This document shows positions 45,537 to 58,500 of a DNA stretch of 64,000 nucleotides, piece after piece. The translations under genes and the position numbers were made by a program. Source of the stretch: Deuterostichococcus epilithicus (taxonomy: Eukaryota; Chlorophyta; Trebouxiophyceae; Prasiolales; Stichococcaceae); NCBI GenBank assembly GCA_033439295.1, contig JAVTLE010000015.1, positions 2,666,001 through 2,730,000 on the forward strand, in the 5' to 3' direction. The notes below the pieces were generated by a model that made no database searches, had not been told where the DNA came from, and saw only the letters and a list, made by a program, of their open reading frames with translations. Position 1 is the stretch's first letter. Every line of letters begins with the position of its first letter.

Positions 45537-48396
45537 TCATGATGCAACCTGTGTCACGTCAATGAAGCTGGCGAACCTGCGGCGGCGCTCCGCAGTCGTT
45601 GTTGTGCTGTCAGCGACACCAAAGTCCTCGTGGTACTGCACCTCCAGTGCGGCCAGCCTGCCCATCAAATATATTCAGTTAAGGTTCAGAAGCACCTCGT
45701 AAGGATTTGAAGCACTGATAGATAGACAGGCCAAACAAGGCAAGCAGCCGGCACACAGGCCGCACAGCCTCAACCCGGCCATGCGCCGCCGCAGATGGTG
45801 TAGAGATAGGTGTGTCTCCTTGGTGTGACATGCGCCATGCAGCTGCAGGTCGTATTTGGCAGCTCAGCATGATCTACATCCGAAAATCCGAAGAGCCCTC
45901 TTCGGCTTCACTCTTCGGCTTCAGGTTGTACATCAAGCTGGCTGATGAGAATGCGCCACTCCTGCGCCGCTTGTGCCTATGTATGCTCCGCCACAGCTTA
46001 GTTGCTGCAAGTTGGTGACACGTGACAAATGCTTACCGGGCAGCGTTGAGGCTCTGCAGGTCTGTCAGGGTTTCCGGGAAGACTGGCGGCGTGATGGTGG
46101 TGCCCACTGGGCAGGGGCCGCCTGCAGCACAGAGAGAGTGTGCTCACCAGTTGATCACGCACATCATAAGGTCTTATCTCACAGCTGGCACCTAGACTCA
46201 TGGCTGCATGCTCTGTGCCAGGCATGCTGCTGCGCTGAGCGAGGAACTGCAGTGGACACCGGCCGAGAGTTGAGGAGACGGCTGGCGATTTGCGACAGTT
46301 CGTTTATGCATGCGGCATTGCTCGCGCTGCGCTGCTCACCTCTCGACACCACCACCAGCGGCTTGAGGGCAGGCAATGCAGGCCCAGGGCCGTCGCAGCC
46401 GTACACGGCGTCGCTGGCCTGGTGAAGACATGATACAGGATGTGGCGTTGCCGTCAGGCTCACTTACTTATTAGGTTCACTTGCATTTGACCTTGCAAAG
46501 ATATCTCGTCATCTTCCGTCACGCAGTGAGGGTAGATGCCTGCCTTGCCCGGCTGCTATAATTTTCCAGGCGATGGAGATAAAACCATAGTGCAGCTGCA
46601 CAGCAGTGCAAGATGTAGTGCAGCCTGCGACGAAGTGAGAGCAGGCGTCTGGCTGCCGCTCCGGTCGGTGGAATTTTGTATCACCTGCCAGCGCCCGGCA
46701 TATGACGGTCGTGATGCATTACGGTTGGCTCAGCGCATCTCCACATCCGCGCTGATGGCCGCCACCACGGCCAGCTGCGCCCACTGGACCTCAACCTGTA
46801 TGTAGTGGGGCACAGGCCAGCCTAGGGCACTGGCACTCAAGTCATTCAGATTCCTGTTGCGTCACCACCAGTCGCTACTGATGGTCTGCAGTTTGCAGTG
46901 GCATAAAACAACCCCCCAACACTCCATCGGCTGTTCGACTTGAAGGGACGAGTCGTCCCGGACGACAAGCGAGGCAGCAGCCCCTAGCTACCTGCATGGA
47001 GGTGCACAGCGTGTTGTGCTATTCTCCTCGCTCACCCGATTCTCAGAGAACAAGCCACACGAGGCACCACCTGGGCTTGCATAACCTTGTTTTGCATACT
47101 TCAAGTTCTTGTTTGCCATCCGGCACGAACACGTGAGTAGGAGGGTATGGAAGCGACCTGGGCGCGCAGCTCGTTGTGGCTGTCCACCAGCTGGTCGATG
47201 CGGCCGACGAGTGCGCCCAGCACCTCCCGCAGCACGTTTGTCTCCGTGCGCAGCCCTGCCACCAGGTCATGGCGGAAGTGCGGGTCGCTGCTGCTGGCAG
47301 GCGCCGTCGGGGCGGCGGCGGCGGCGGCGGTAGCGGTCATGCCTGGCGGCGACACATGCAGCATACCTTCGAGTTCCATTGCCACATCTGCGTGCACGAT
47401 GTTATGCGTTGTGCAAGCCAGCACACTAGAATCTGAGCTTGCAGGTCAACCACATCCGGAGGCACCTCATGTCCAAGCAGGCAGTCGAGTGCAGGTCGTC
47501 CACCTGCATTTGCAGCTGGCGCTTTGGACACGTCAGACTGTCTGAAGCTTACCTGCTGTGCTTTGCGAGTTGTATGACTGTCGCTCGCACTGACTCGAGG
47601 GGTTTTGGCCATCGCTCGGCAGGTGGTCGAGCCTATGATCAATACACTTGTGCTTTGTGGACAACGCATGCTCATGCAGGAAACTGCAATCCGGACGAAG
47701 CAAGCAAAGCTTATGCACAAACCTGGAAGACCAGGGAGCAGTGACTCTTCGCCATTCGCGCCAACCGGGTCCGGATACAGCCGTGCGGCCGCAGCGCGCG
47801 AGCCGCCGATCCAAGCGTCGTACCCCGCGAGCAGCTGCTCGCGAGCATCTGCACGCCCTGCGCGCAGGGCGGCCGTCGCCTCGACAGGCGCCAACACCGG
47901 CTGCGCGCCACTGGCGGTTTCTGTCAATAAGGCACAGAGATCACTCAGCACTTACTGGTACGAGGACGGCTCTGCAATATGTGAATCCGAATGAGGGGTT
48001 CCATTTTTATGCCGCCAGCCGCCTGCCAATGCACGTTGTGTGCGCCGGCATGGCAGACGCCGTCTGCTGGGCTCGTCATTCACCATGCCATTCCCACATA
48101 TGCTGTGATACCTTCATGTATGGTTATACGCTTCCTCACACACCCTTGCGATTGAAGCGACTTTTCAAGACAAGGGCATGCAGTTGATAGCGCTGTTCAC
48201 GAATCGCTATCCAGCACGATGCATGCTGAGCCATCAGCCCATCAGAAACCTCTGCTAGTCCTGTTGCGGCTGCCAGGGTCTCGGTGAGACGAAATATAGG
48301 CGAGCAAATGCCACGGTCTTGCATGCTCTGATGGATATCTCCGGCCCTCTCGGCTGTCCCAACGCTGCCGAGGCACTCATCGGGTGATGCGCGCAT
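45537..48396 (-). CDS. Unknown protein, tentative seven-exon model (320 aa)
   Basis: Minus-strand exons 48144-48396, 47732-47920, 47158-47342, 46745-46795, 46340-46418, 46037-46121 and 45537-45657 join with consistent phases. Exon 3 has an alanine run followed by an amphipathic helix (LRTETNVLREVLGALVGRID, then QLVDSHNELRAQ), likely a coiled coil; exon 4 continues as VEVQWAQLAVVAAISAD. The later part reads DAVYGCDGPGPALPALKPLV, GTTITPPVFPETLTDLQSLN and LAALEVQYHEDFGVADSTTT. I do not recognise the family. Exons 3 to 7 are well supported by splice signals and phase. Exons 1 and 2 and the end are less certain: splicing at 45557 (GTGACA) to a further exon is possible. Confidence 0.45.
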
Positions 48397-48986
48397 GGCT
48401 CCGATGCATTCTGGCTGCTGGTCACTGGTGCTCAAACCATCTCAGGAACAAGACGCACCTGTCGCAAGAGTGCTCTTCACCCTCCGATGCCATGTTTACT
48501 TGAATGCCAAACAAAGCGGTGCAAACTCCGAGATTTGAGCAATGTTTGCCGTGGTTTTCAACAGCTGGGGAGACCTAAGCACAGCATCAACAAGGGCAAC
48601 CTACCTGAATTAGCAAGAAACTGCACTAACTTGCACGATAAGATCACGCGCAGCACGATACAAATCCTGGCTGCAGTTGTGCGAGCAAGACGCAGATGCA
48701 GGCAAGAAAGTCCGGAACAGATAGTCGATCTCGTCGTTTCAGCAGCTGCAAGCAAGTTTTGGATATCCAGCAACCCCATCCACCACGTTGGCCATTTGAC
48801 ACCATCCCAGCGTAAAGTCACATCAGAAGCCGCTGCAATCATCACGAAATCACCTTAGAGAGCAGCTGCATCACAGCGCAGCAAACTGTCGCGGATGCAT
48901 GCAGGCATCGCTCAGTCGCCACTGCATGCTGGCAGCCATCCTCGATCAGTAGGCAAGGTAGTGAGACGCCGCACAGCCCTGTAGAA
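48397..48986. promoter_or_regulatory. Divergent promoter region of unknown gene and TraB gene
   Basis: If the model of the minus-strand gene is right, about 590 bases separate the two start codons. The stretch 48560-48845 is AT-richer than the coding sequence and holds an open minus-strand frame without good splice sites, which I did not call. Confidence 0.35.
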
Positions 48987-51900
48987 ATGCAGGATTTCCC
49001 GCGCACGTTTGAGCCGGGCCCCGGGCCTGCTGGTCTGCAGCGAGCGCAGACACGCGGCCACCATGTCAGCGGCAGCATCAGCAGCAGCAGAAGCAGCCCT
49101 AGGCCGTGCACCCACTGCCACACACAGGCGGCCGGACGCGACCTGTACCACACACGCGTCAGATCGGCGGCCGCGCAACCGCTGCGGGCGTCAGCCATTG
49201 CCGAGGCCCCGGCGCCGGCTCGGGAGCAGCAGCCGGCGGCAGGCACCAGCAGCGCGCAGCCGCCGCTGGGCCCGCCGCAGCGGCCAGAGTCGCCGGCAGA
49301 GCTGCCGGCGGAGCTGCGAGACGTGACGGCGGTGTTGAGTGCACCAAACCCTGACGCCCCTGGCGGCCGCACGCTAGTCTATGTGCTCGGCATGAGCCAC
49401 GTCAGCCGCCGCTCCGTCCAGCAGATCGAGCAGCTCATCCGACTGGTGAGCAGTGCTTTGCGTGGCTGGTCTCCTAGGTGGCAGCTCTGCCGCGTGCTCG
49501 ACAGGCAGCCTGACACATGGCGCGTCGGTGCACCGCCGGACCCTGGCTTGGGACTGCCCGCCTCTCAGTTTGGCGCGCATGACCAAGCGCCGCGCGAAGC
49601 CGAGTGCAAGGTGCAGGCGCAGGTGGCAGTGGACATGTGCAAGGATAGCGAGACAGACAGGGACAGCAGCCTGACCACCTGGAAAAGCCCAGCTCAACCC
49701 AGCTCAACTGCGGACTTGTAGCTGCTGACGGCGGGTCATCATGTAAACCTCCAGGTGCAGCCGGAGGTGGTCATGGTGGAGCTGTGCAAGGACCGCGTCA
49801 CGGGGCTGGTGGACCGCGACGCCGTGGAGATGGCTCGCTCCCACTGCGCGCGCGTCAAGCTCAGCGGACTGCCGTCCGACAAGAAGGGCTGGCCGTCTGC
49901 GGAGCAGCTGCTGCGCCTTGTGCGGACGCGCCCCGGCGAGGCCGTGTCTTACCAGGTGGGGTCTCAGAAACATCCGCAGGTGCCCGCTAACGCAGCTTTG
50001 CAGGTGTGGAGCCACGCGGCTGCACGGGCCTGTGCCTGACAGGCTCATGCGCAGCGGAAGATGTGCGGAGGTAGGAAGTGCAGAGGACGTGCGAAGAGCG
50101 GACGCAGTGGGGGCTGGCTTCACATCCCTGATGCCATTCAGCTGACGTGTCCATCACTCATGTCCAGGCGTCGATACGACGCTGTCTCATGTCAGCTCAC
50201 CGTGCGCAGGACATAGAGGAAGACCCCAGCCGGCTGCTGTCCACGGGACTGTTCAAGTCCTGCCGCCCTGTGGTCTTCCCGCCCGCGCACGCCGGCGAAT
50301 ACTACCCCACCTTCCTGCAGGTCAACCCTCGATCGCTCCTCCTGGCCACCTCTGCGCTTCGCCAGGCTGGCTTGCCAATCTGTGGGAGTTTTGCGCAAGC
50401 TCGCCTACTGCCAGCTGTGTGACGATCAGAGAGAGGGACACCCAGCTGTGTCACGAGTAGAAAGAAGCACACCACCCGTCAGCCACCTGCACTTCATGTT
50501 GCGGCACATCGGTGCAGCCTGCTGGCCTGACCACCCTTTCGTTTCACCGGTCTCGTTGGCGGGTCACTGTGCGCTGAGCAATTCTGCTGTGTGACTTGGC
50601 GGCGCAGGACCAGGAGTCGGGGTCGCTCAAGGCGCTGCGGCCGATTGGCGCCGCGGAGTTTGTGCTGTCGCCGCGGCAGCTGCCGCCCATCAAGGGGTTG
50701 GATGTCCGCGTTGACAGCAGCCTGCGCAGCGTCGCCGACAAAGTGAGGCCCGGACGAGCATTCTAAGTGCCGAACGCTCGGCAGCTGCTGGCTTGCAGTT
50801 GCAGGCCAGGAGCGAGTCAGGGTCCAGAGCAATGGTTCAGACAGGGACCAGAGCAACAGGAATCGGTCGCACGGCTGGACCGTTGTAGCCGGCGGCTCAT
50901 GGCAAGCAGACTCTGCAGGCGCACCGCAGCTGCGCAGCACCTCTGCTGGCTGAGACACCTTGGCCGCCATGTCCGTGCCTGATACCTGGCCCCCAGAGCA
51001 AAAAGGAAAAACGATTCAATGCACCCAGGCGCCGGCAGATGCGCTGGAGGCAGCCAGCAGGTCAGCTGATGGCGCGCGACTGCTGCTGTCAGGTGGTGTC
51101 GCAATATCATCTGACATGTGCGGGTGCTGGCCGAGGCGCCACAGGCGCAGCGCGAGCAACGCTGGGCGCTACTGTCGCAGCGGCTGACTGCGCCACGGCA
51201 GCTGTGGACTCAGCTTAAAGCTCAGACTCACTGCGCTCAGGTGCCGGCTGAGGCACTGGAGACGGCTCGCAAGGCCGCCCTGGCCGCCGCCAACGCCACC
51301 GCCGACCGCGAGGCGGGCTCCACAGTGGACATACTCATGGCGCTTCGCGCCGACCTGCTGGCCGCCGCCGCCGCAGCTGGCCTGGAGGAGGGCTCCGTGG
51401 AAGTCCTTTTCCAGGTGTGCAGCACTAAGGGGGTGTTTTAGGATCTGCTCATGATGGTGACCTGCCAACCAGCTGCAGAGTGGTGAAGCAGGCTTTGCAA
51501 GAGCCTTTCGTACGCTCCTTCTGGCTGCCGCCGCGGCCGTTGGTTCGGAGAGCAACTCTGTGGAAGTTCTGTTCCGTGTGCGAGCCGGCAGTCAGCCTAC
51601 TTTGTGTGTCAGGTGCGATGCAGCGCTGGCTGTGGCGCAGCGCCGCATCGAGACATGCGCAGCTGCACCCCTTCGACGATGCGGCACCCAGACTAAAGAC
51701 TGGGCCCTCTGACAGTCCTTGCAGCCCTGCTACACCTGGGTTCCTATTTGACAATGCCCTGGTCCTGATGCAGTACGCAGAAGCAAGCCAGCACACAGAC
51801 GTCTCGCGTCATCCCTGCGCTGGGGACGCGCCACCGGCATTCGGACTTGCCCACCAGTCGAGGGGCTCGCGAGCAAAATCAGTGCGCGCAGCGGCGATGC

Positions 51901-54900
51901 CGCAACACATTCGTGTGCACGGCTCCGCAGGGCACGGAGAGCAGCCGGGTGGAGGCCATTCTTCGGGCGGTGCCGGAGGGACGCGCCCAGGCGCTGAGCG
52001 GCCTGGAAGCGACGGCGCCCGGCGGGGACGGAGAGGGCATCGAGCCGTTCCGCCCCTCGCCCCGCCTCGTGGAGATCGGCATCTCCATGCGCGTGCCGCT
52101 CGACAAAGTGCGTGTTCTGTGTCAGTTGCATTTGCAATGTCTGGGCACATCATGTGGCTCAGCAGCGATGCGCCAGGCTTGCAGTGCGGCACACATTGCG
52201 GAAGCGTGGGCGCAGCCTTCGTCGTGGCCTTGGGTTTGCCTCTGGAACCGGCCTGTGCCGGCATCGTCGTGACACTTCAACCTGCGAGGACGACTGACAC
52301 CCTGACCCTGCCCTCCGCCTGGCCCCCAGGTGGCGGAGAACCTGCCGCCGCGGCCGCCGCCAACGCCGCTAGACGCTGCCATGGCGGACGCCGCTGAGGC
52401 CTGCCGCACCGACTGGCGGCGGTGGAGCGAGGAGGAGGTTGACAAAGCAATTGACGACGCCAAGGAGGGCAGGCGACCAGACCCGCTAAAGGGTCGTGCG
52501 GGCATCTTTGCCGGCTGGCTCAGCGGCACCTACGCCCGGTGCGGCATCAGGGGTCTGAAGACAGGCCCTTTCAGCAGGAGCCCTGCATGCAGCGTGTCAA
52601 AGCCGGAGCAGATCACATCTGTGGCCAGTCCTGACACAGCGTCATTTCCAGAACGTTTGTGTCAGGACTGCACAGTTGTTATCTGCAGCCAGCCTTGGGC
52701 TTGCGTAGTTTGGCGCTGGGAGCCAATGGACTGGGTCACACACAGCGCATGCGGTAGGCGACCAGGCAGCATGGACATGTGCTCTTGAAGGAAGGCTGCC
52801 TCCTCATACCATGCAGGTTTCAGGACGCCGCTGGGCTGACGGTTGGCGTGGAGTCAGGGGAAGCCTGGCGCGCCGCCTTCTGCGCGGCCGCGGAGACAGG
52901 TGCGGCAGCCGATGCAGACGTTGGTCTTCGGTCTGCTCTTGATGAGATCACTGTGCGGAAAACGGTAGGCGACACCATCGGAGCTTCGTCATGAGCTTGA
53001 GTGCAGCCGGATTGCGTACTACACTGTGGGCTCAAAACGGGTGGCACCCTTGCAAAGCATCTTGCTGCCATCCCGCCTCTGCGGTTGAGAGCAGAGTCAC
53101 CCTGCGACGAGCAGGCGCGGCGCAGGTGTTGCTGGGCGACCGGCCATCGCCAGTGACGGCGCGCCGCATGGGCGACGCCGTCGCCGGTGCAGTGGCGCCG
53201 CTGTTTGGCGGCGCGTGCGCCCTCAGCCTGACGGCGGACATTGCGGCGGCGCGCGGTGTGCTGCCAGGTGACTGCAGTGGTTGTGTCTTCTCGAAGGCTG
53301 TGCGTTGCTCAGTACGTGACGTACTTGTCAGGGACTGCAGCCGGACGGCGGCAGAGGTGGCTGCTAGTGTTGGCGCTAGATTGGTTCACGCACTCTGGGC
53401 AGGATACTGTGGCGTAGTCATCACACCCAAGGTGACCTGTGTGTGATCGGATAGTCACACTGCTGGCCAGCATTGCACAGCCAGTGTCCTCCTGCAATTG
53501 GGCATCAACAGGACATGATCAAGCCTGTGTTCATGCAGACGGCACCGCCGCATACGCCGTGTTGGGCGGCCTTGCGGCTGTTGTAGCATCGGTGTGGCCC
53601 ATCTTCGGTCCGCTTTGGGAGGTGCGTGGCTTTGATCTTGCGTGCTTTGGAGCCGCATTCTCCTGCCCCGGTTCTTTTGTTGTGCTCAATGCGTGCTGCT
53701 CACGGTTCTCGCCTGCTGGAGCCTGGCACGCTCGCTTTCTGCGTGGTCCCGCGCCTGACCAAGAAGCGCTGAGGCCAATTCCTCCGGATCTGCACACTGC
53801 TGTGCGACCCTGCTCCCGAGTCTCCCTGCGCTGAAGACGCGTGATGCACACGCGACTCGGCTACGGCCGCGGTGCTGCAACTGCTTCAGCACCTCATAGG
53901 ACCACTAGAATAACGCCTTCCCCCGCACTCCTTCCTTCCTTCTACAGGTCCGCTCGCTGAGCAAGCTTGACGCGGATGGCATCGAGGCGGCGGCTGCGGT
54001 GCCAGAGCCGCTACAAAACAGCGACGGTGCCGGCATCGTCAAGCTGTGGGGCGAGGATGCTCTCCTGGACTGGCCCGGCGCCATGGATCCAGGTAGCCGG
54101 GTTGCCTGCAGGTTCCTGGGATCATGCCTCTGTCATGGCTTGTCGCATCTGCACCAGCAGGTTTGTCGTGTCTGGAACGACCAAGCAGATGCCTTGCAGC
54201 CAGAAGGAGGATCTGCAGAGCAGCATCAGCGGTCTGCTGTGCTCTGCTCTTGAATGTACAGCTATCGCTGTGGTGTCAGGCTTGCGCTCTTGTCGAGCCT
54301 CTGTCCTCACGCCGCGGGTGCCGGCGGTCCGGACGTGGTGGCACGTGACTGTCATATGTCTGTTCAACATCTGAGCCTGCTCCCTTCCTCGACCTTGCAG
54401 TCATAAATGAGCGCGACGAGTTCATGGCACGCACGCTTGCGGCGGCGGCGACCGGCCGTGCGGCGCTGGCGCCCGTGCTCGCAGCGGACGCCGGCGCAGA
54501 CGGCGTGCCGCTGTGGCGCTACGTCATGGGCGCCGACGGACCTGACGGTGAGGCGAATTGCACGGCCATACAAGAATCAGCATCGGAGAGGCAGCTTGCC
54601 CACGTTAGTGGCTGACTCATGCTGCGGGGGGCTGCACCTGGAGTTTTATGGGGCTCTGCGTTGCGGTTGCCAGGTCAAATTCATATGCTCCTTGCCTCCT
54701 ATGTCTGCATTACCAGCAATGTGGTGGCAGCACCCGTTTGTCTCAGCCAGCTCCCGACCATGACTCTGTAGCACATTGCTCGTCCCTCTGCGCAGGTGTG
54801 AGCCCCGCGGCCGAGGGCGACGGGCAGTACCGTCCGCTGCCGGGCGTGGGCGCCGTCGTGGGCGTTGTAGGCACAGCGCATGTGCGTGGCATCATCCGCG

Positions 54901-54953
54901 CGTGGCCTGACGCACAGGGCAACCAGGACCTCGGCGGCTTCACCGACGTGTGA
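48987..54953 (+). CDS. TraB-domain-containing protein
   Basis: Exons 48987-49445, 49755-49955, 50210-50320, 50608-50742, 51241-51414, 51931-52107, 52330-52538, 52817-52899, 53115-53267, 53539-53621, 53948-54092, 54401-54547 and 54796-54953 give 744 aa with all phases agreeing. The TraB (PrgY/gumN-like) domain is shown by YVLGMSHVSRRSVQQIEQLI, PEVVMVELCKDRV, GAAQVLLGDRPSPVTARR, VINERDEFMARTLA and the closing VVGTAHVRGI. The spacing between these blocks is stretched by Ala/Glu-rich insertions. The family has a putative metal-dependent, peptidase-like fold with conserved His and Glu; bacterial PrgY controls pheromone, and plant members have been linked to mitochondria. The N-terminal 100 residues are Ser/Arg/Pro-rich and may be a targeting sequence. 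One exon (LGGLAAVVASVWPIFGPLWE) is hydrophobic enough to contact a membrane. Relic copies of exon 5 flank that exon. Confidence 0.9.
51029..51061 (+). repeat. Relic copy of the start of TraB-gene exon 5
   Basis: After CACCCAG, GCGCCGGCAGATGCGCTGG resembles the exon 5 start GTGCCGGCTGAGGCACTGG at 51241; a shorter echo lies near 51124. The copy soon loses frame. Confidence 0.5.
51546..51582 (+). repeat. Relic copy of the end of TraB-gene exon 5
   Basis: GGAGAGCAACTCTGTGGAAG and TTCTGTTCCGTGTGCG match the exon 5 end GGAGGGCTCCGTGGAAG, TCCTTTTCCAG and its donor at 51388-51420. It lies in the following intron. Confidence 0.5.
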
Positions 54954-55590
54954 TGGGGCGCTCGTGAGGAACCGAGGCGGTTCGGGCAGATGTCTGACCC
55001 GGGCTTTAGCGACCAAAGAGAACACAGCAAAGTCCTGTGGCCGAGCTGCGGGAACTGGGGCTGCTGGGCAGACTGCGCCCGTGCGGGCGCTCGGTGCCCA
55101 GCAAGCCGCTAGGAGGGCGGGCGGGGGTCAACGGTGCTTCCGGCATGCTTGGGCACCCGTGTGAACGACTCTCTGATGTGCCATGGCAGAGGGGTACGTA
55201 AGTCGTTCGAGTTGGATGCAGTGTCCCCCGGACCTACATGTCTGGCGTCAGCACATGGGTGAGCCACTGTTCCAACCGCATCTTCACAGCATGCCAGCAT
55301 GAAACGCATTGCTGTCTCTGAAAGAAGAGAGAACGACATGCTTACACTGCTGTCCAACAAGACTACTGGTGTCAAACCACACAGTGCCTCGTCTCACAGC
55401 AAATAATTTAGCAGAGTTTATCATCGGCTGCATCAATCAGTAGCATCAATAGGCGGTCAAGGGATCTTTTTGAGAGCCTTTACAGCATGTTGCGATGCTG
55501 CTGGTGCCCTCACCGAAAAACACGCGTGCCTCATTGCGAGGCCGCGCGATTGCATGCGAGCAGCTGTTGGCGGACGGCGCCCCNCCCCCA
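54954..55590. other. Convergent intergenic region between TraB and TrpB genes
   Basis: Both genes end here. A minus-strand TGTAA lies at 55480-55484, about 110 bases past the TrpB stop, where a green-algal polyadenylation signal would be expected. One N is at 55584. No coding exon was seen. Confidence 0.5.
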
Positions 55591-58500
55591 TCATGTCAGC
55601 TCGTTGATGTTCTTCCGGATCTCCCCCGACTCGATGTCGAAATACCGCATCGCGGCGTTGACATCCTTGTCGCCGCGCCCCGAGCAGCACAGCACAATGC
55701 GCGCGCCTGCCGGGACGTCCTTTGTCAGCTCCTGCACACAGGCACCAGAATCAGGCGCCTGTGACGGTTTGTGCAGGTGTGCATGAAACGCCACCGGCGC
55801 CCAACCTCACTGCGCCGCAGCTGCCCCCGCCGCAGCTGCCGCCGCTGTCGCTGCTGCTGCCGCAGCCCGAAGCGCTGCGGCGCTGCTGCAGGCCAGCGCG
55901 GCTCGACCGGACGTGCTGCCCCGATGCCGCAGCTCCTCCACAGGAGCAGCAGCTTGCGGTGCACACACATGCAGGCTTTCAAAGGAGGAGGCGGCGGCCG
56001 CGCCGGGCTGGGGTGCGCACCCCCAGGTGCGCGAGCGCGTGGCTGGTCTCCAGCGCCGGGATGATGCCCTCGGTGCGGGACAGCAGCGAGAAGGCCTCCA
56101 GCGCCTGCGCGTCGGTGGCGGACGCATACTCCGCGCGCCCGATGTCCTTGAAGTAGCTGTGCTCCGGCCCGATGCCCGGGTAGTCCAGCCTGCCGTGGTG
56201 CGAGGAGTGGTTCAGTTGGCAGGCCTGTCGTCTGCGCCCGAGCAGACCAGTGGATGTGACTGGCTCACATCGGCATTGAAGGCGACGCGGCGCTGCAGGC
56301 AGGCCCGTCGCTGGTCTGCACTTTCAAGGTGCTTTGACACCGCTGCACTTCTGTCCGCGCGAGGCTTGGAAGAGCTGGTGTGGTCGGTACGGCGCGAAGA
56401 CCACAGCCTGCCTGATGCCCAGGGCGCTGCCGTCTGCAACCGTCAACTCTGATAGCAGCAGAGGGTTCCGGCGGTGATGATCCTCTGCCCTAGTCCCAGT
56501 GCACGGCGCACGACTCACTCTACTGCTGGCGCCAAGCAGCAGTGCGCACTGCATGCGACCGCGGCGGCAGGCGGAGGCGCTGCCAGGCGACACGGGGGCG
56601 CTGCCGGTAGGCAGAGGTATCAGGGTCAGGTTTCAGGGCCTGCGGCGCGCACCCGGCGGAGATGGAGTGCGGGTCGATGACCTGCCCCTCCGCGTCTTGC
56701 AGCAGGAAGGAGTAGGAGCCGTGCAGCACGCCAGGCGACCCCTTGGTCAGCGTCGCCGCATGCTTGGACGTGTCCAGCCCGTGGCCACTGGCCTCCACGC
56801 CGACAAGCCGAACACCCGCCTCGTCCTGGGCGAGAAACAGAATAGGCAGATAAGATATCACATCAGTGATGAAGCCAAGCCTGCGTGATTGGTGACCTCC
56901 ACGCCCACAGCTGAATGCCCTCCTCGCCCTGCGGGCGGGGGGATCCAGGTCCGAGAACTCGCTGCTGCCGTTCACAAAAGTTGTTCACAGACGACAGCAC
57001 AGCAGGAGCTCATGCTGTGCGGGTGGCTGATGCAGCGTCACGGCCGCAGCACACAGCCCCTTGTGTGGTCGACGATAGCAGTGTGGCTCGGGCAGGTGGA
57101 ACTCTGTGACATGGCGCACCACGAAGTCGTGAAAGAGGCCAATGGCGTTGGAGCCGCCGCCGACGCAGGCGAGCAGGATGTCAGGCAGGCCGCCCCACTG
57201 CTCCGCGCACTGCGCCTTCGTCTCCCGTCCGATGATGGCCTGGAAGTCGCGCACCTGCCCGGGAGAGGAAGCATGAAGCCGAGTGGACACAGCTGCAGGA
57301 GAGGAGGACAGCCATCCGGCCAGCCAACTGCTCACACACGCTGCAGGTGCGCTGCAGCCGACCTGGGATGCAGTGTGGAGCAGCTATGCAAAAAACAGCA
57401 CATTGCGCATTGAGGACGAGTAGAGGCAGCACCCGGAGGGCCCCCAAGTTGGGCTGACACACGGTTGCCCATGTCTGCAGCAGCTGCGGCAGGTGAGCCC
57501 AGCGTGCATCCAGCACCGCAAGCCAATCGAGCCGCTGGCAGCGCAGTGCAACGCACGGAGCGCCGGGGACGCAGCCTGCCGCACAATCTGTCACAATGCC
57601 CCAACGCTGACACACACAGCCACCCGTTTCATGCCGGCCCGCCCAAAGCCCGGAAAGCCTCACCATCATGGGGTAAGGGTGCGGCCCTGCGGCGGAGCCC
57701 AGGATGTAGTGCGTGGTCTCCACGTTGGTGACCCAGTCGCGGATGGCCTCGCTGGTGGCGTCCTTCAGCGTGGCGGTGCCCGCGGCCACCTCCCGCACCT
57801 CCGCGCCCAGCAGCCGCATGCGGAACACGTTCAGCTGCTGCCGCTCCATGTCCTGTGAGCCAAGCAGACGAGGAGGGCTTTGCGGGCGGAGAGGCAACAG
57901 CCTTGTTTGGGAAGGTAGCCGGAGGGAGTCGGCCTGCCTGTCGATTGTGAGCATTCTAAAAGTTCAGCATGTCCTGGGCAGGCAGGGCATCAGGCGCAGC
58001 GCCGCTCGAGTGCTTTCCAGACTGCAGGCAGGCTGACGATCTGAGCACCACACACAATTCGGCAGCTGCCAGGGCCACGCACCTTTTTGCCCATGTACAC
58101 GATGCACTTGAGCCCGAACTTGGCACACACCGTCGCCTGCACGTCATTTGGCCAGACTGCATCGATCTGCAGCCGGCTAACGGTGGCAACATGCAGATAG
58201 GCCGCCGACTACACGCCAACGGGTCAATCACAGCGCCCAAGCAAGGCACCAGGTGCTGATGGTGAGCCTGTGTACCGGCTTGATTTTCGATGGACTGCGG
58301 ATACAATGGGCAGCACAGCCAGCGGCCTGAGAAGCCAGCATGATTCCAGACAGGATGCAGGTTAAGTGGTCAACAGCGCGGCCGCAACCTGGTTGCAAAC
58401 GCTGTAGCAACCTGCGAGAAAGGTCGCCGTGGACCGAGCCCTGTTCAGGCATTGCGCAGTGCTCACCGTGGCGACGCCGTGCTGGCCGGCGCCGGTCTCC

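Noticed and set aside
45898-45924. Tandem CTCTTCGGCTTCA with a nearby inverted CCGAAGAG
   Set aside because: Real but very short (two 13-base copies) and inside an intron; no basis for a functional call.
47445-47482. A possible extra exon (VDDLHSTACLDM) in the unknown minus-strand gene
   Set aside because: Good-looking splice sites, but its phases fit neither neighbour, while the flanking exons join directly in phase.
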